A stretch of DNA of 64,000 bases. Source: an uncultured Colwellia sp. GTDB taxonomy: Bacteria; Pseudomonadota; Gammaproteobacteria; Enterobacterales; Alteromonadaceae. This document shows, piece after piece, positions 35,130 to 43,616 of this stretch (its first letter is position 1; each line of letters begins with the position of its first letter). The stretch covers positions 31,769 to 95,768 of the forward strand of contig CAJXYE010000012.1 of NCBI GenBank assembly GCA_913063325.1, in the 5' to 3' direction. The translations under genes were made by a program, and so were the position numbers. The notes beneath the pieces were generated by a model, which was given only the letters and a program-made list of their open reading frames with translations, was not told the origin of the DNA and did not search any database.

Positions 35130-37739
35130 ATGTCAACTAAAACATTTAAAAAAGGCGTGTTAGCAAGTTCAATTGCTATGATCCTAGCTGGTGTATCATC
35201 ACAAGCTATGGCAGCCGAAGAAGCAGCAGTTAAAAAAGACGATGTAGAAGTAATTCAAGTAACAGGCTTACGTGGTAGCTTAAAAGCTAACATAAATGCA
35301 AAGCGCTTTGCTGATGGGGTTGTTGATGTAATCAGCTCTGAAGATATTGGTAAGTTTCCAGATAAAAACGTTGCTGAGTCATTAGCACGTATCCCTGGTG
35401 TTACAATTCAACGTCAATTTGGTGAAGGTTCTTCAGTATCAATTCGTGGCGCTGGTGCAGAGTTTACTAAAACGACTTTAAATGGCCAAAACGTTGCATC
35501 TACTGGTTGGTTTGTACTTGAACCAGCAAAACGTAGCTTTAACTATGAATTACTTCCTTCTGAAATCGTTGGTGACTTAGAAGTATATAAAACTTCTCAA
35601 GCAGACCTCATTGAAGGTGGTGTTGGTGGTACAGTTATCGTTAATACTCGTACTCCATTAGATATGGATGCTAATACAGCATTTATTGGACTTGAAGCGA
35701 TGTATTCTGATGATTCAGAATCAACAGATCCTCAGCTTTCTGGCATGTATAGCTGGAAAAACGAAAATGAAGATTTTGGTGTAATGGTTTCTGCTGTAAT
35801 GCAAGAACGTCAATTACAACGCCAAGGCAACGAAGCTTTCTGGGAATGGGGTGCAGGCCCGGTTGCCTTTGAACAAGATCGTAAACGTCAAGCATTAACC
35901 GTTGCTTTAGAATATGCTCCAACTGATAACTTATCTTTCGTATTAAATGCGATGGATATGAAAATGGAAGCAGATAACGTGAACTACGCGTTGTGGTTAA
36001 CACAGGGCGATCACTCTTGGTCAGGTAATACTCCTGAGCAATGTTTAGGTGGTGATTGTAGTGCTGATAACCGTGGTGTTGCAGTTAAAGGTCAATTAGC
36101 GTCTGGTTTTTATCAAGCACGTCCTCGTGAAGCAACGATGAACTCAGATCTTATCGACTTGCAAACAACGTATGAAGGTGATTCATTCACTTTAGAAGTT
36201 CAATTTGGTAATACAACATCTACTGGTGGTACTGATTTTGAAATGGTACTTGAAGATGGCGTAAACACTCCAATTGTTGGTGGTACTTACGATTTCACTG
36301 GTGGTGAGCAGACTTGGCAGCTTCCTAACGGTATTGCTGGTCAATCTATGGCTGACTACGACCCAGGTGTTTTCGCTATGGGTACAGGCTCTAACTTTAA
36401 CGCTACGCCTAAGACAGATGAAGAAATATACTTACAAGCTGATTTCGAATATCAACTTGATGGTGACTTTTTAACAAGCATTAAAACTGGTTTCCGTTAC
36501 GGTGATCACAATACTACTTCTCGTCGTTATGAGTTTGACCAAAATGATGGTTTTGATAATATGCTGTCTACGTCAGGTCTAAGAACAGGCACTATTGATG
36601 TAGGTGATGGAGATTATCAAATATCTGATTTTGATATTGAGGCTTTTAAAAATATCGCAAAAGCTAGCATCACAGGCAAAACTGAAGACTTAGGTTCTTA
36701 TAGAGAACTTGATGAAACCAATACAGCACTTTATGTAATGGCAAACTATAGTACCGATAGCGGCTTCCGTGGTAATTTTGGTGTACGTTATGTAATGACA
36801 GATGCTACCTCTACTTATTACTCAGACGGCGTTAAAACTAGCACTGATGGTGATTACTCTGAAGTATTACCAAGTGCTAACTTAGCATATAACCTTACTG
36901 ATGATGTTATTATCCGTGCAGCAGCTGCTCGTACTATAGCGCGTCCTCAATATAACGATATGTATGTTAACCCTAACGTTTTAGGTGCTAATGATAACTT
37001 AGATAACAACCAATTTTGGGTTGTTGGTAACGTAGACTTGGACCCTTTCATGGCAGACCAATTTGAAATTGGTGTTGAATGGTACTTCAATGAAAGTTCA
37101 TTGTTAGGCGCAACAATGTTTATGAAGGATGTTGCTAACTTTGTTAGTATTACAGAGTATCATTCAAGCTCAGCTAACTTACCTGGTGGTCCTTTTGCTG
37201 GTGACCTTCGCCCTGAAGAAGAAGCTGCTGGCTGGACTGTACAAGAAAAAGAAAATGCTAAAGACGGTGAAGTATTTGGTATTGAATTACAATACCAACA
37301 AGACTTTGATAACGGTTTTGGTTTAATGGCTAACTATACTTATACTGATACAAGCACTGATGATGATACGTTTAGCGATCAAAACGCATTCTTAAGTGAT
37401 AGTTCTGACCACGTAATGAATGCTTCAGGTTTCTATGAAGACGATAACTTCTCAGTACGTGTATCTTATAACTACCGTTCTGAATACATGCTTCGTGAAG
37501 AAGGTTCATACGGTAACCGTTTACACGATGCTTTTGGCTCAGTAGATTTAGGTGCTGTTTACCACATGAATGATAACATTGACTTTAAATTTGATGTTAT
37601 TAACCTAACTGGTGAATCATCTGTCCAAGATGGTAATAACGTTCAGCAAAGTAACGCAAGTGGTTTTACCAATGGTTTCCCACTATACGCATATGAAATG
37701 GCAACTCGTTTCAGTGCAGGTGTAAGCATCAGATTCTAA
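35130..37739 (+). CDS. TonB-dependent receptor, GlcNAc/chitooligosaccharide uptake (NagR regulon)
   Basis: An 869-residue outer-membrane transporter. A signal peptide (MSTKTFKKGVLASSIAMILA, cleaved after SQAMAA) precedes a TonB box-like EVIQVTG. A plug domain (about 50-160) contains FPDKNVAESLARIPGVTIQRQ and SIRGAG. The long beta-barrel ends in AGVSIRF. Its two NagR operators, and its neighbours, indicate transport of GlcNAc oligomers; ligand specificity is inferred. ATG 35130 follows AAGGGA. A terminator follows immediately, so the SapC gene is expressed by readthrough or from its own promoter. Confidence 0.9.
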   Translation: MSTKTFKKGVLASSIAMILAGVSSQAMAAEEAAVKKDDVEVIQVTGLRGSLKANINAKRFADGVVDVISSEDIGKFPDKNVAESLARIPGVTIQRQFGEGSSVSIRGAGAEFTKTTLNGQNVASTGWFVLEPAKRSFNYELLPSEIVGDLEVYKTSQADLIEGGVGGTVIVNTRTPLDMDANTAFIGLEAMYSDDSESTDPQLSGMYSWKNENEDFGVMVSAVMQERQLQRQGNEAFWEWGAGPVAFEQDRKRQALTVALEYAPTDNLSFVLNAMDMKMEADNVNYALWLTQGDHSWSGNTPEQCLGGDCSADNRGVAVKGQLASGFYQARPREATMNSDLIDLQTTYEGDSFTLEVQFGNTTSTGGTDFEMVLEDGVNTPIVGGTYDFTGGEQTWQLPNGIAGQSMADYDPGVFAMGTGSNFNATPKTDEEIYLQADFEYQLDGDFLTSIKTGFRYGDHNTTSRRYEFDQNDGFDNMLSTSGLRTGTIDVGDGDYQISDFDIEAFKNIAKASITGKTEDLGSYRELDETNTALYVMANYSTDSGFRGNFGVRYVMTDATSTYYSDGVKTSTDGDYSEVLPSANLAYNLTDDVIIRAAAARTIARPQYNDMYVNPNVLGANDNLDNNQFWVVGNVDLDPFMADQFEIGVEWYFNESSLLGATMFMKDVANFVSITEYHSSSANLPGGPFAGDLRPEEEAAGWTVQEKENAKDGEVFGIELQYQQDFDNGFGLMANYTYTDTSTDDDTFSDQNAFLSDSSDHVMNASGFYEDDNFSVRVSYNYRSEYMLREEGSYGNRLHDAFGSVDLGAVYHMNDNIDFKFDVINLTGESSVQDGNNVQQSNASGFTNGFPLYAYEMATRFSAGVSIRF

Positions 37740-37761
37740 GTTAATCGTTTAAAATTTGATG

Positions 37762-37790
37762 AAAAGGGGAGTTTAACTCCCCTTTTTTTA
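37762..37790 (+). terminator. Terminator after the TonB receptor gene
   Basis: AAAAGGGGAG and CTCCCCTTTT form the stem with a TTTAA loop and a T7 run. Confidence 0.88.
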
Positions 37791-37894
37791 TACATAAAAA
37801 ATGACAAAAGCACCCAAAAAAAAGCTGGATAATAGCGGCTTTTCCCCGTATAAATCATAACTAAATATAAAAAATAAACCTCAAGGATATTCAA

Positions 37895-38599
37895 ATGACT
37901 TCTGCGATCCAAGCAATTAATTATGCCAATCATAGCCAAGTAAAGATTAAATCTACTCGGGATTATCAACATGCTAAAGGGCAGCAAGTAGTACCACTGA
38001 TAATTCATGAATTTTCACGTGCTAGCGGTGAAATGCCAATCGTGTTTGTTAAAAATGGACAGACAGGTGAGTTTCAATCTGTTGCCTTACTTGGTCTAAC
38101 GGCAAACGAAAATCTTTTCTACAGTGAAGATAAGTGGTTAGCTAACTATCTTCCTGCGCTTATTACTCACCATCCATTCGCTTTAGTACCAACGCAAAAT
38201 GATGAAAATCAGCTCCAAGTTGTTATTAAAGAAGACAGTCACCTTGTTTCAAATGAAGAAGGCGATGCGCTGTTTGATGATGAAGGTAATGAAACCGAAT
38301 ATATGGAAAAACGTAAAAATGCATTAGGGCAATATTTTGAACATAGCCAAACGACTAAAGCATTTACCGACTTCTTAGTCGAAAAGTCTCTATTAAGTGA
38401 GCAAAATCTATCTATGAAACTAAATGGCGAGAACATTGGCATTAATGGCGTGTATTTAGTTGATGAAAAAGCCTTAAGCGCTTTGTCTGATAAAGATTTT
38501 CTTATCCTACGTCAAAGAGGTTATTTGGCACCTATTTATAATCATTTAAGCTCTTTACATCAGCTAACTAGTTTAGCTAAATTAAAAAGCGAAAAGTAA
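37895..38599 (+). CDS. SapC family protein
   Basis: A 234-residue soluble protein with the SapC pattern: VVPLIIHEFSRASGEMPIVFVKN, then VALLGLTANENLFYSEDKWLANYLPALITHHPFAL, then a C-terminal helix. Members occur beside TonB receptors and tryptophan-halogenase-like genes in Alteromonadales and Caulobacterales. The role is unknown, in spite of the name from surface-layer studies. It is followed 26 bases on by the first halogenase-like gene, so the three form a probable operon. Confidence 0.82.
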   Translation: MTSAIQAINYANHSQVKIKSTRDYQHAKGQQVVPLIIHEFSRASGEMPIVFVKNGQTGEFQSVALLGLTANENLFYSEDKWLANYLPALITHHPFALVPTQNDENQLQVVIKEDSHLVSNEEGDALFDDEGNETEYMEKRKNALGQYFEHSQTTKAFTDFLVEKSLLSEQNLSMKLNGENIGINGVYLVDEKALSALSDKDFLILRQRGYLAPIYNHLSSLHQLTSLAKLKSEK

Positions 38600-38625
38600 T
38601 AAAACTATAAATAGTGGGAGGATAC

Positions 38626-40173
38626 ATGGTAAATGAACAAGTGAAATCTATTGCAATTGTTGGCGGTGGGTCATCAGGCTGGATGACAGCTCTTTATTTA
38701 AATAAGCTCTATAATCATAGCCAAGCTAATGTTGCTATTACCCTGATTGAGAGTCCTAATATTCCCACTGTTGGTGTTGGCGAAGCAACCGTACATAACA
38801 TTCGTAGTTACTTTGCCGCCATGGGCTTAGATGAAAAGGAGCTGTTGAAAGCGACTAATGCAACGTTGAAAACAGGCATAATGTTTCGTAACTGGATGAA
38901 GCCAAATCAAGATGGTTCAACCCATGAATATTTTCATTCATTCGAACAGCAAAATATCGGTCGGGTGCTTGATATATCTTCTGCTTGGATTCTAGATAAA
39001 GGTTTTGAAAAAGAGCGTTATGATGAAGCTATTTCTATCTCATCACATCTAATCAAAGAAGGTTTATCACCTAAGAATGCGAATTCACGTGGTTATGAAG
39101 GTGTTGTTCCCTATGGATATCATCTCGATGCTATAAAAATGGCAGCCTTTATGGCCAAAAAAGGTGTTGAGGCAGGGATCAAGCATGTAAAAGCTTCGGT
39201 AGATACAGTTGATGTTGAAGGTGAAAATATTGTTGCTGTTCACACGGACAAAGGCAGCTTTACCGCTGATTTATTTATAGATTGCACCGGTTTTAAAGGG
39301 CTTTTAATAAACCAAGTTAAAGATAGAAAAACAAACTGGCAGTCTTTCGAAGATGCCTTACCTTGTAATAAAGCGGTTGCAGTGCAACTAGCCTACAGTG
39401 AAGAGCAAGAGCCTAAACCTTATACCGAAGCTACGGCGTTAACCAATGGTTGGGTTTGGCAGATAGATTTAATGAATCGTCGTGGCACTGGTTATGTTTA
39501 TGATGGTAACCGTATCAGTAAAGAAGAAGCTGAAACCGAGTTACTTGATCACCTCAATGAAGGTAACGGGCGTGATAAAGAAGTACTTCGCACAGTGCAT
39601 CTTGATATGAATATTGGTTGTTTAAAAGAGTTTTGGGTAGGTAATTGTCTCGCTCTTGGTTTATCTGGAGGATTTATTGAACCTCTTGAATCTACCGGCT
39701 TACACTTAATTAATGCCAGCGCTAGATTATTAGGAACTCACTTAACAGGTAAGAATACCGATCAATCAGTACGAGATTCATATAATAAAATTATGAATGG
39801 TACCTATCAAGACTTGAAGCAATTTATTGTTTTACATTATTGCTTAACTGACCGAGACGACACTGACTTTTGGCGTGAAGTTCATAAAACGGCACAATAC
39901 TGTGATGGCTTAGAAGAAAAGCTGGCAACTTGGCAACATAAAATCTGTGAATATATGGACTTAGCAGGGAACTATATCACCATGTTCTCTGATGAGAATT
40001 ACCGCGCAGTTTTATATGGGATGAACCATTATCCTAAGCTACATTTATCTGCTGATAGTGCAGAAAATAAGAAGATGTATGATGAGTTTAGTAACAGGGT
40101 TAAGCAAGTTAGCAATATGGTTATGCCACATCGCGATTACTTAAAAAACCTTCATAAAGCGCCGAAAGCTTAA
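38626..40173 (+). CDS. Tryptophan-halogenase-family flavoprotein 1
   Basis: A 515-residue flavin-dependent enzyme. The FAD-binding GGGSSGWMTALYL (13-25) and PTVGVGEATVHNI (about 47-59) are complete. The lysine matching catalytic K79 of PrnA is K82 in NATLKTGIMFRNW. The PLES motif with the catalytic glutamate is intact (GFIEPLESTGLHL). The usual WxWxIP reads WVWQID, so the proline is absent. The product and substrate are unknown; these proteins form a large group in carbohydrate-uptake loci and need not halogenate tryptophan. ATG 38626 follows GGGAGG; the open frame from GTG 38614 begins before it. Confidence 0.85.
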   Translation: MVNEQVKSIAIVGGGSSGWMTALYLNKLYNHSQANVAITLIESPNIPTVGVGEATVHNIRSYFAAMGLDEKELLKATNATLKTGIMFRNWMKPNQDGSTHEYFHSFEQQNIGRVLDISSAWILDKGFEKERYDEAISISSHLIKEGLSPKNANSRGYEGVVPYGYHLDAIKMAAFMAKKGVEAGIKHVKASVDTVDVEGENIVAVHTDKGSFTADLFIDCTGFKGLLINQVKDRKTNWQSFEDALPCNKAVAVQLAYSEEQEPKPYTEATALTNGWVWQIDLMNRRGTGYVYDGNRISKEEAETELLDHLNEGNGRDKEVLRTVHLDMNIGCLKEFWVGNCLALGLSGGFIEPLESTGLHLINASARLLGTHLTGKNTDQSVRDSYNKIMNGTYQDLKQFIVLHYCLTDRDDTDFWREVHKTAQYCDGLEEKLATWQHKICEYMDLAGNYITMFSDENYRAVLYGMNHYPKLHLSADSAENKKMYDEFSNRVKQVSNMVMPHRDYLKNLHKAPKA

Positions 40174-40194
40174 TCTTCTATTGGAGTATCTGTC

Positions 40195-41757
40195 ATGTCG
40201 AAAGAGCATGCGATTAAAAAAATAGTAATTGTTGGTGGTGGTACTGCGGGATGGTTAGCGGCCAATCACTTAGCGAAAAATTTGATTACCCAAAACCCCA
40301 ATAGTGTAAAAATCACCTTAGTTGAATCTGCGAATATACCTGCCATTGGCGTTGGAGAGGGTACTGTACCCATGATGCGCCAATCATTACAGCATCTTGG
40401 CATTAGTGAAACCGAATTTATCTTAGAATGTGATGCGACCTTTAAACAGGGCATTAAGTTCGTAGATTGGACTACAAACCCTATTGCTGGTAAGTCCAAT
40501 TATTATCACCACATTTTTGATTATCCAAAAACCAGTGATGTCGACTTAACTGCTTATTGGTTAAAGAATATAAAAAATACCGGTATGAGTTATGTGGATG
40601 CTTTATCCATTCAGGGCCAAATGTGTGATGCGGGCTTAGCGCCTAAAATGATCACTACGCCTGAGTTTCAAGGTGCAGCATCTTATGGTTATCACCTTGA
40701 TGCTAATAAGTTTTCTGCATTATTGGCTAAAAATGCTGTTAAAAAGTTAGGTGTTAATCATCTCCAAGCAGATGTGCTTGATATTACTCAACATGAAAAT
40801 GGTGAAATAAAATCGTTAATAACAAAAGGTGGTCAAACGATTAGTGGCGATTTTTTTGTTGATTGTACTGGGTTTAAATCACTGTTATTAGGTGAAAAAC
40901 TTAAAGTACCCTTTAAAGATAAAAGTGATACGCTTTTCGTGGATCATGCGGTAGCCATTCAAGTGCCCTACGAGAAAGAAGATGCCCCGATAGCGTCCCA
41001 TACTATATCAACGGCCCTGACTTCAGGTTGGGTCTGGGATATTGGTCTTAAAGAGCGTCGTGGTATTGGTCATGTATATTCATCACGATATACCAGCCAT
41101 GAGCAAGCAGAGCAGGATTTAAGAGCTTATATTGGTCCTATGGCTAACAATGTTGATAGCCGATTAATTCCTATGAAAATAGGCTACAGAGAGAAGTTTT
41201 GGCATAAAAACTGTGTGGCGCTGGGTTTATCACAAGGTTTTGTTGAACCTCTAGAGGCAACGGGTTTGTTAGTGTTTGATGCCACGGCTAAAATGTTAGC
41301 AGAACAATTTCCTAGTAGTAAGCTTGATATGCCATTAATCGCTAAACAGTTTAATGAGCGAGTAACCATTAGCTGGGACAATGTTATCGACTTTGTTAAA
41401 GCACATTATTGCTTATCTAAGCGAGATGATAGTGATTTTTGGTTAGATAACCGAGCAAGTGACAGTATTCCTGATTCATTGAAAGAGCGGTTAGCTAGAT
41501 GGCAGCATCAACCGCCTAGTGCTTATGATTTTGCAAGTAAGTTTGATATTTTTAATCTAGAAAATTATCAATATATACTTTATGGAATGGACTTCGATAC
41601 TAACTTAGATAACTTCCAACATCGGCTTGCTAAAGACGAACGAGCTAGTGAGGAGTTTGCAGCGATTCAAAATCAAATGCAGTTTGCCTTGAGTAAGCTT
41701 CCCAAACATCGCGACTTAATTGATAAAATTTATCAATACGGCTTACAGAAAATATAA
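40195..41757 (+). CDS. Tryptophan-halogenase-family flavoprotein 2
   Basis: A 520-residue paralogue of the preceding gene. It has GGGTAGWLAANHL, PAIGVGEGTVPMM, the catalytic-type lysine K84 in ATFKQGIKFVDW, and WVWDIG where halogenases have WxWxIP. The PLES motif is changed to PLEA: GFVEPLEATGLLV, the glutamate kept and the serine lost. It lies 21 bases after the first copy with a GGAG ribosome site. The two may be subfunctionalised partners rather than duplicates doing the same step. Confidence 0.85.
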   Translation: MSKEHAIKKIVIVGGGTAGWLAANHLAKNLITQNPNSVKITLVESANIPAIGVGEGTVPMMRQSLQHLGISETEFILECDATFKQGIKFVDWTTNPIAGKSNYYHHIFDYPKTSDVDLTAYWLKNIKNTGMSYVDALSIQGQMCDAGLAPKMITTPEFQGAASYGYHLDANKFSALLAKNAVKKLGVNHLQADVLDITQHENGEIKSLITKGGQTISGDFFVDCTGFKSLLLGEKLKVPFKDKSDTLFVDHAVAIQVPYEKEDAPIASHTISTALTSGWVWDIGLKERRGIGHVYSSRYTSHEQAEQDLRAYIGPMANNVDSRLIPMKIGYREKFWHKNCVALGLSQGFVEPLEATGLLVFDATAKMLAEQFPSSKLDMPLIAKQFNERVTISWDNVIDFVKAHYCLSKRDDSDFWLDNRASDSIPDSLKERLARWQHQPPSAYDFASKFDIFNLENYQYILYGMDFDTNLDNFQHRLAKDERASEEFAAIQNQMQFALSKLPKHRDLIDKIYQYGLQKI

Positions 41758-41791
41758 TATCACCTCGAGTAATATGTTGGTGAAATAATTT

Positions 41792-41827
41792 AAGCAGGTT
41801 TAACACTATAATGTTAAACCTGCTTTT
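41792..41827. terminator. Convergent terminator
   Basis: AAGCAGGTTTAAC (41792-41804) pairs with GTTAAACCTGCTT (41813-41825). The right arm overlaps the final codons of the minus-strand sulfotransferase gene, so its own stop codon lies in the loop. It ends the rightward halogenase transcript. Confidence 0.85.
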
Positions 41828-43332
41828 TGCATTTTTATTGCGTAAGGTGCTAATTGCTCTCGGTATTTGTGCCAAGAATTAATTGATGATTTAAAAATAG
41901 GTTTGCGTATTTGAGTATTGCTAACAGTGTGAACCGTTCGTTTGTTGTTATGAAAGTCAATACAACTCTGTTGCATGTCTAGTGCTAAAAAATTTAGCAG
42001 TTCGTGGGTCGTTTTTTCTTGATCACTTACTAACATTTTATAATCTAGAGTGAATATTTTTCCAGGTATTACTGTTATCCAATGTTTCATCAATTGATGT
42101 TGAGCAATTATCATGTCTGTTAGTTCATCGAGATCATAACTGTATTGATTACCGGTACTTAAAATCTGTTGATAAGCACCCAGTAATAAGTCCATAGGAG
42201 GGCGTAGACAATAGACTATTTTAGCTTGAGGAAGTGCTTTATGAATCAGACCGATGGCCTTGTAATTCAGTGGCATTTTATCGGTGAAGTACCTTGCTGT
42301 ATTTATGTGTTGGGTAAGCCTTAGGTATGTCTCACCAATATCATCCCATTGCGAGCTAGATAACTCATCAGCCCAAGAAGGAAATTGTTTTTTTGGTTTT
42401 ACAGCTTGAAGAATATTTTGTGTCGCTTGTGCAAGTTCAAAGAGCTCATCCCCTGCAGCAACCAATGAATGAGCAGAGATAATTTGCTCGGCTAATGTAG
42501 TACCTGAGCGAGGCAGCCCACAAATGAAAATAGGGCAATCACCTTGCGCTAAAGTCGTGTTATTGTCTTGAGGTTTTTCACATAAAGCATGGTCAAAGAC
42601 TTTTGCAATAGCTTTGTGCTCATCGAGTTCTTTTTGATGATTGTAATTGAAACCTTCTCTTTGAGTTGTTGCCCCCAGAGTAAGGTACTGAAACGCTGTA
42701 GAGTGTTCGTTTATTGATTGGTGATGTTTGAATAATGCATAAGCGGCATGAACTACTTGATTTTTGTTTTTAACTGCATCGCTTAAGTCAATTATCTTTT
42801 TGAGATTCTCCACATAATGTTCAGGCATTTTCGGCGTAATATCACTGCGGAGCCAATAGGGCGGAGTAAAGTCACTTTGTTGCTCAATGCAAGTTTCAAA
42901 ACATTTTTTCGCCTCAGTAAATTTCCCAGTTTCTTTATACATAATGCCTAAACTATTACGCCATAATATGTTGTTTGGGGCGAGTTTAACGGCTTGCTCT
43001 ATGGATAATAATGCTTCATTAGGTTGACGCATAAAGCGCAAAGCATTGGATAGATTAAAGTGACTTAATGAGTCGTTAGGCATTAAATCTATTAAACCTT
43101 GTGCATATTGAGCTAACTTCGAATACTTCTGTTGAAAGGATAATATTGTATAAAGTAGGTGGTAAGCCGAAGTCGACGTTGGAACTTGAGAAATTATTTG
43201 TTCGGCTAAGTGCTCAGCAATAGCAGCCCGTTGTTGGCTTATTGCTTCTTGAAGCTTAGCAAGGGCATCTTCAAGGCTAATGTTCACGGCTAAAGCGTGT
43301 GGAACTAATGTGAGGGTAAGTGTTTTCATCAA
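41806..43332 (-). CDS. TPR-containing sulfotransferase
   Basis: A 508-residue protein. About 30-200 contain tetratricopeptide repeats (SLSHFNLSNALRFMRQPNEALLSIEQAVKLAPN and the next, EAKKCFETCIEQQSDF). About 265-500 form a sulfotransferase fold with the PAPS 5'-phosphosulfate loop GLPRSGTT (272-279). It would transfer sulfate from PAPS to an unknown acceptor. This gene type is often found near SapC and halogenase-like genes. It converges on the second halogenase gene and is divergent from the hexosaminidase gene. Confidence 0.82.
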   Translation of the reverse strand: MMKTLTLTLVPHALAVNISLEDALAKLQEAISQQRAAIAEHLAEQIISQVPTSTSAYHLLYTILSFQQKYSKLAQYAQGLIDLMPNDSLSHFNLSNALRFMRQPNEALLSIEQAVKLAPNNILWRNSLGIMYKETGKFTEAKKCFETCIEQQSDFTPPYWLRSDITPKMPEHYVENLKKIIDLSDAVKNKNQVVHAAYALFKHHQSINEHSTAFQYLTLGATTQREGFNYNHQKELDEHKAIAKVFDHALCEKPQDNNTTLAQGDCPIFICGLPRSGTTLAEQIISAHSLVAAGDELFELAQATQNILQAVKPKKQFPSWADELSSSQWDDIGETYLRLTQHINTARYFTDKMPLNYKAIGLIHKALPQAKIVYCLRPPMDLLLGAYQQILSTGNQYSYDLDELTDMIIAQHQLMKHWITVIPGKIFTLDYKMLVSDQEKTTHELLNFLALDMQQSCIDFHNNKRTVHTVSNTQIRKPIFKSSINSWHKYREQLAPYAIKMQKAGLTL

Positions 43333-43616
43333 GTTGTACAGCTCTTACTTAGTTAGGAGAAAATTCTGAAGCTATTAGTTACTTTTATAACTAACGAAAA
43401 ATATCATAATCTTCCTTGATCTGTATATTATTTTTCACCACAAAAACTATCATAATTCGGGATAGCGAAATCACAAGGTTGTGTAATTTTGTTACTGGAT
43501 GGTTGTTTTGTGTATTTAATTTTGACAGCGCTGTCAAAATTATGGATAGTTAGTCTAACAATAACATCTAGAGAAGAGCAGTCTTTATCATTTAAAGCTG
43601 TATAAGGTCCTTTAAC
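43333..43616. promoter_or_regulatory. Sulfotransferase/hexosaminidase divergent promoter region
   Basis: Contains the NagR operator at 43523-43536 and no gene. The operator lies about 80 bases before the hexosaminidase start. Confidence 0.6.
43523..43536. promoter_or_regulatory. NagR operator of the hexosaminidase gene
   Basis: TGACAGCGCTGTCA, and the symmetry continues outward for a perfect 26-base palindrome (43517-43542). It is the most symmetric of the six sites. Confidence 0.9.
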
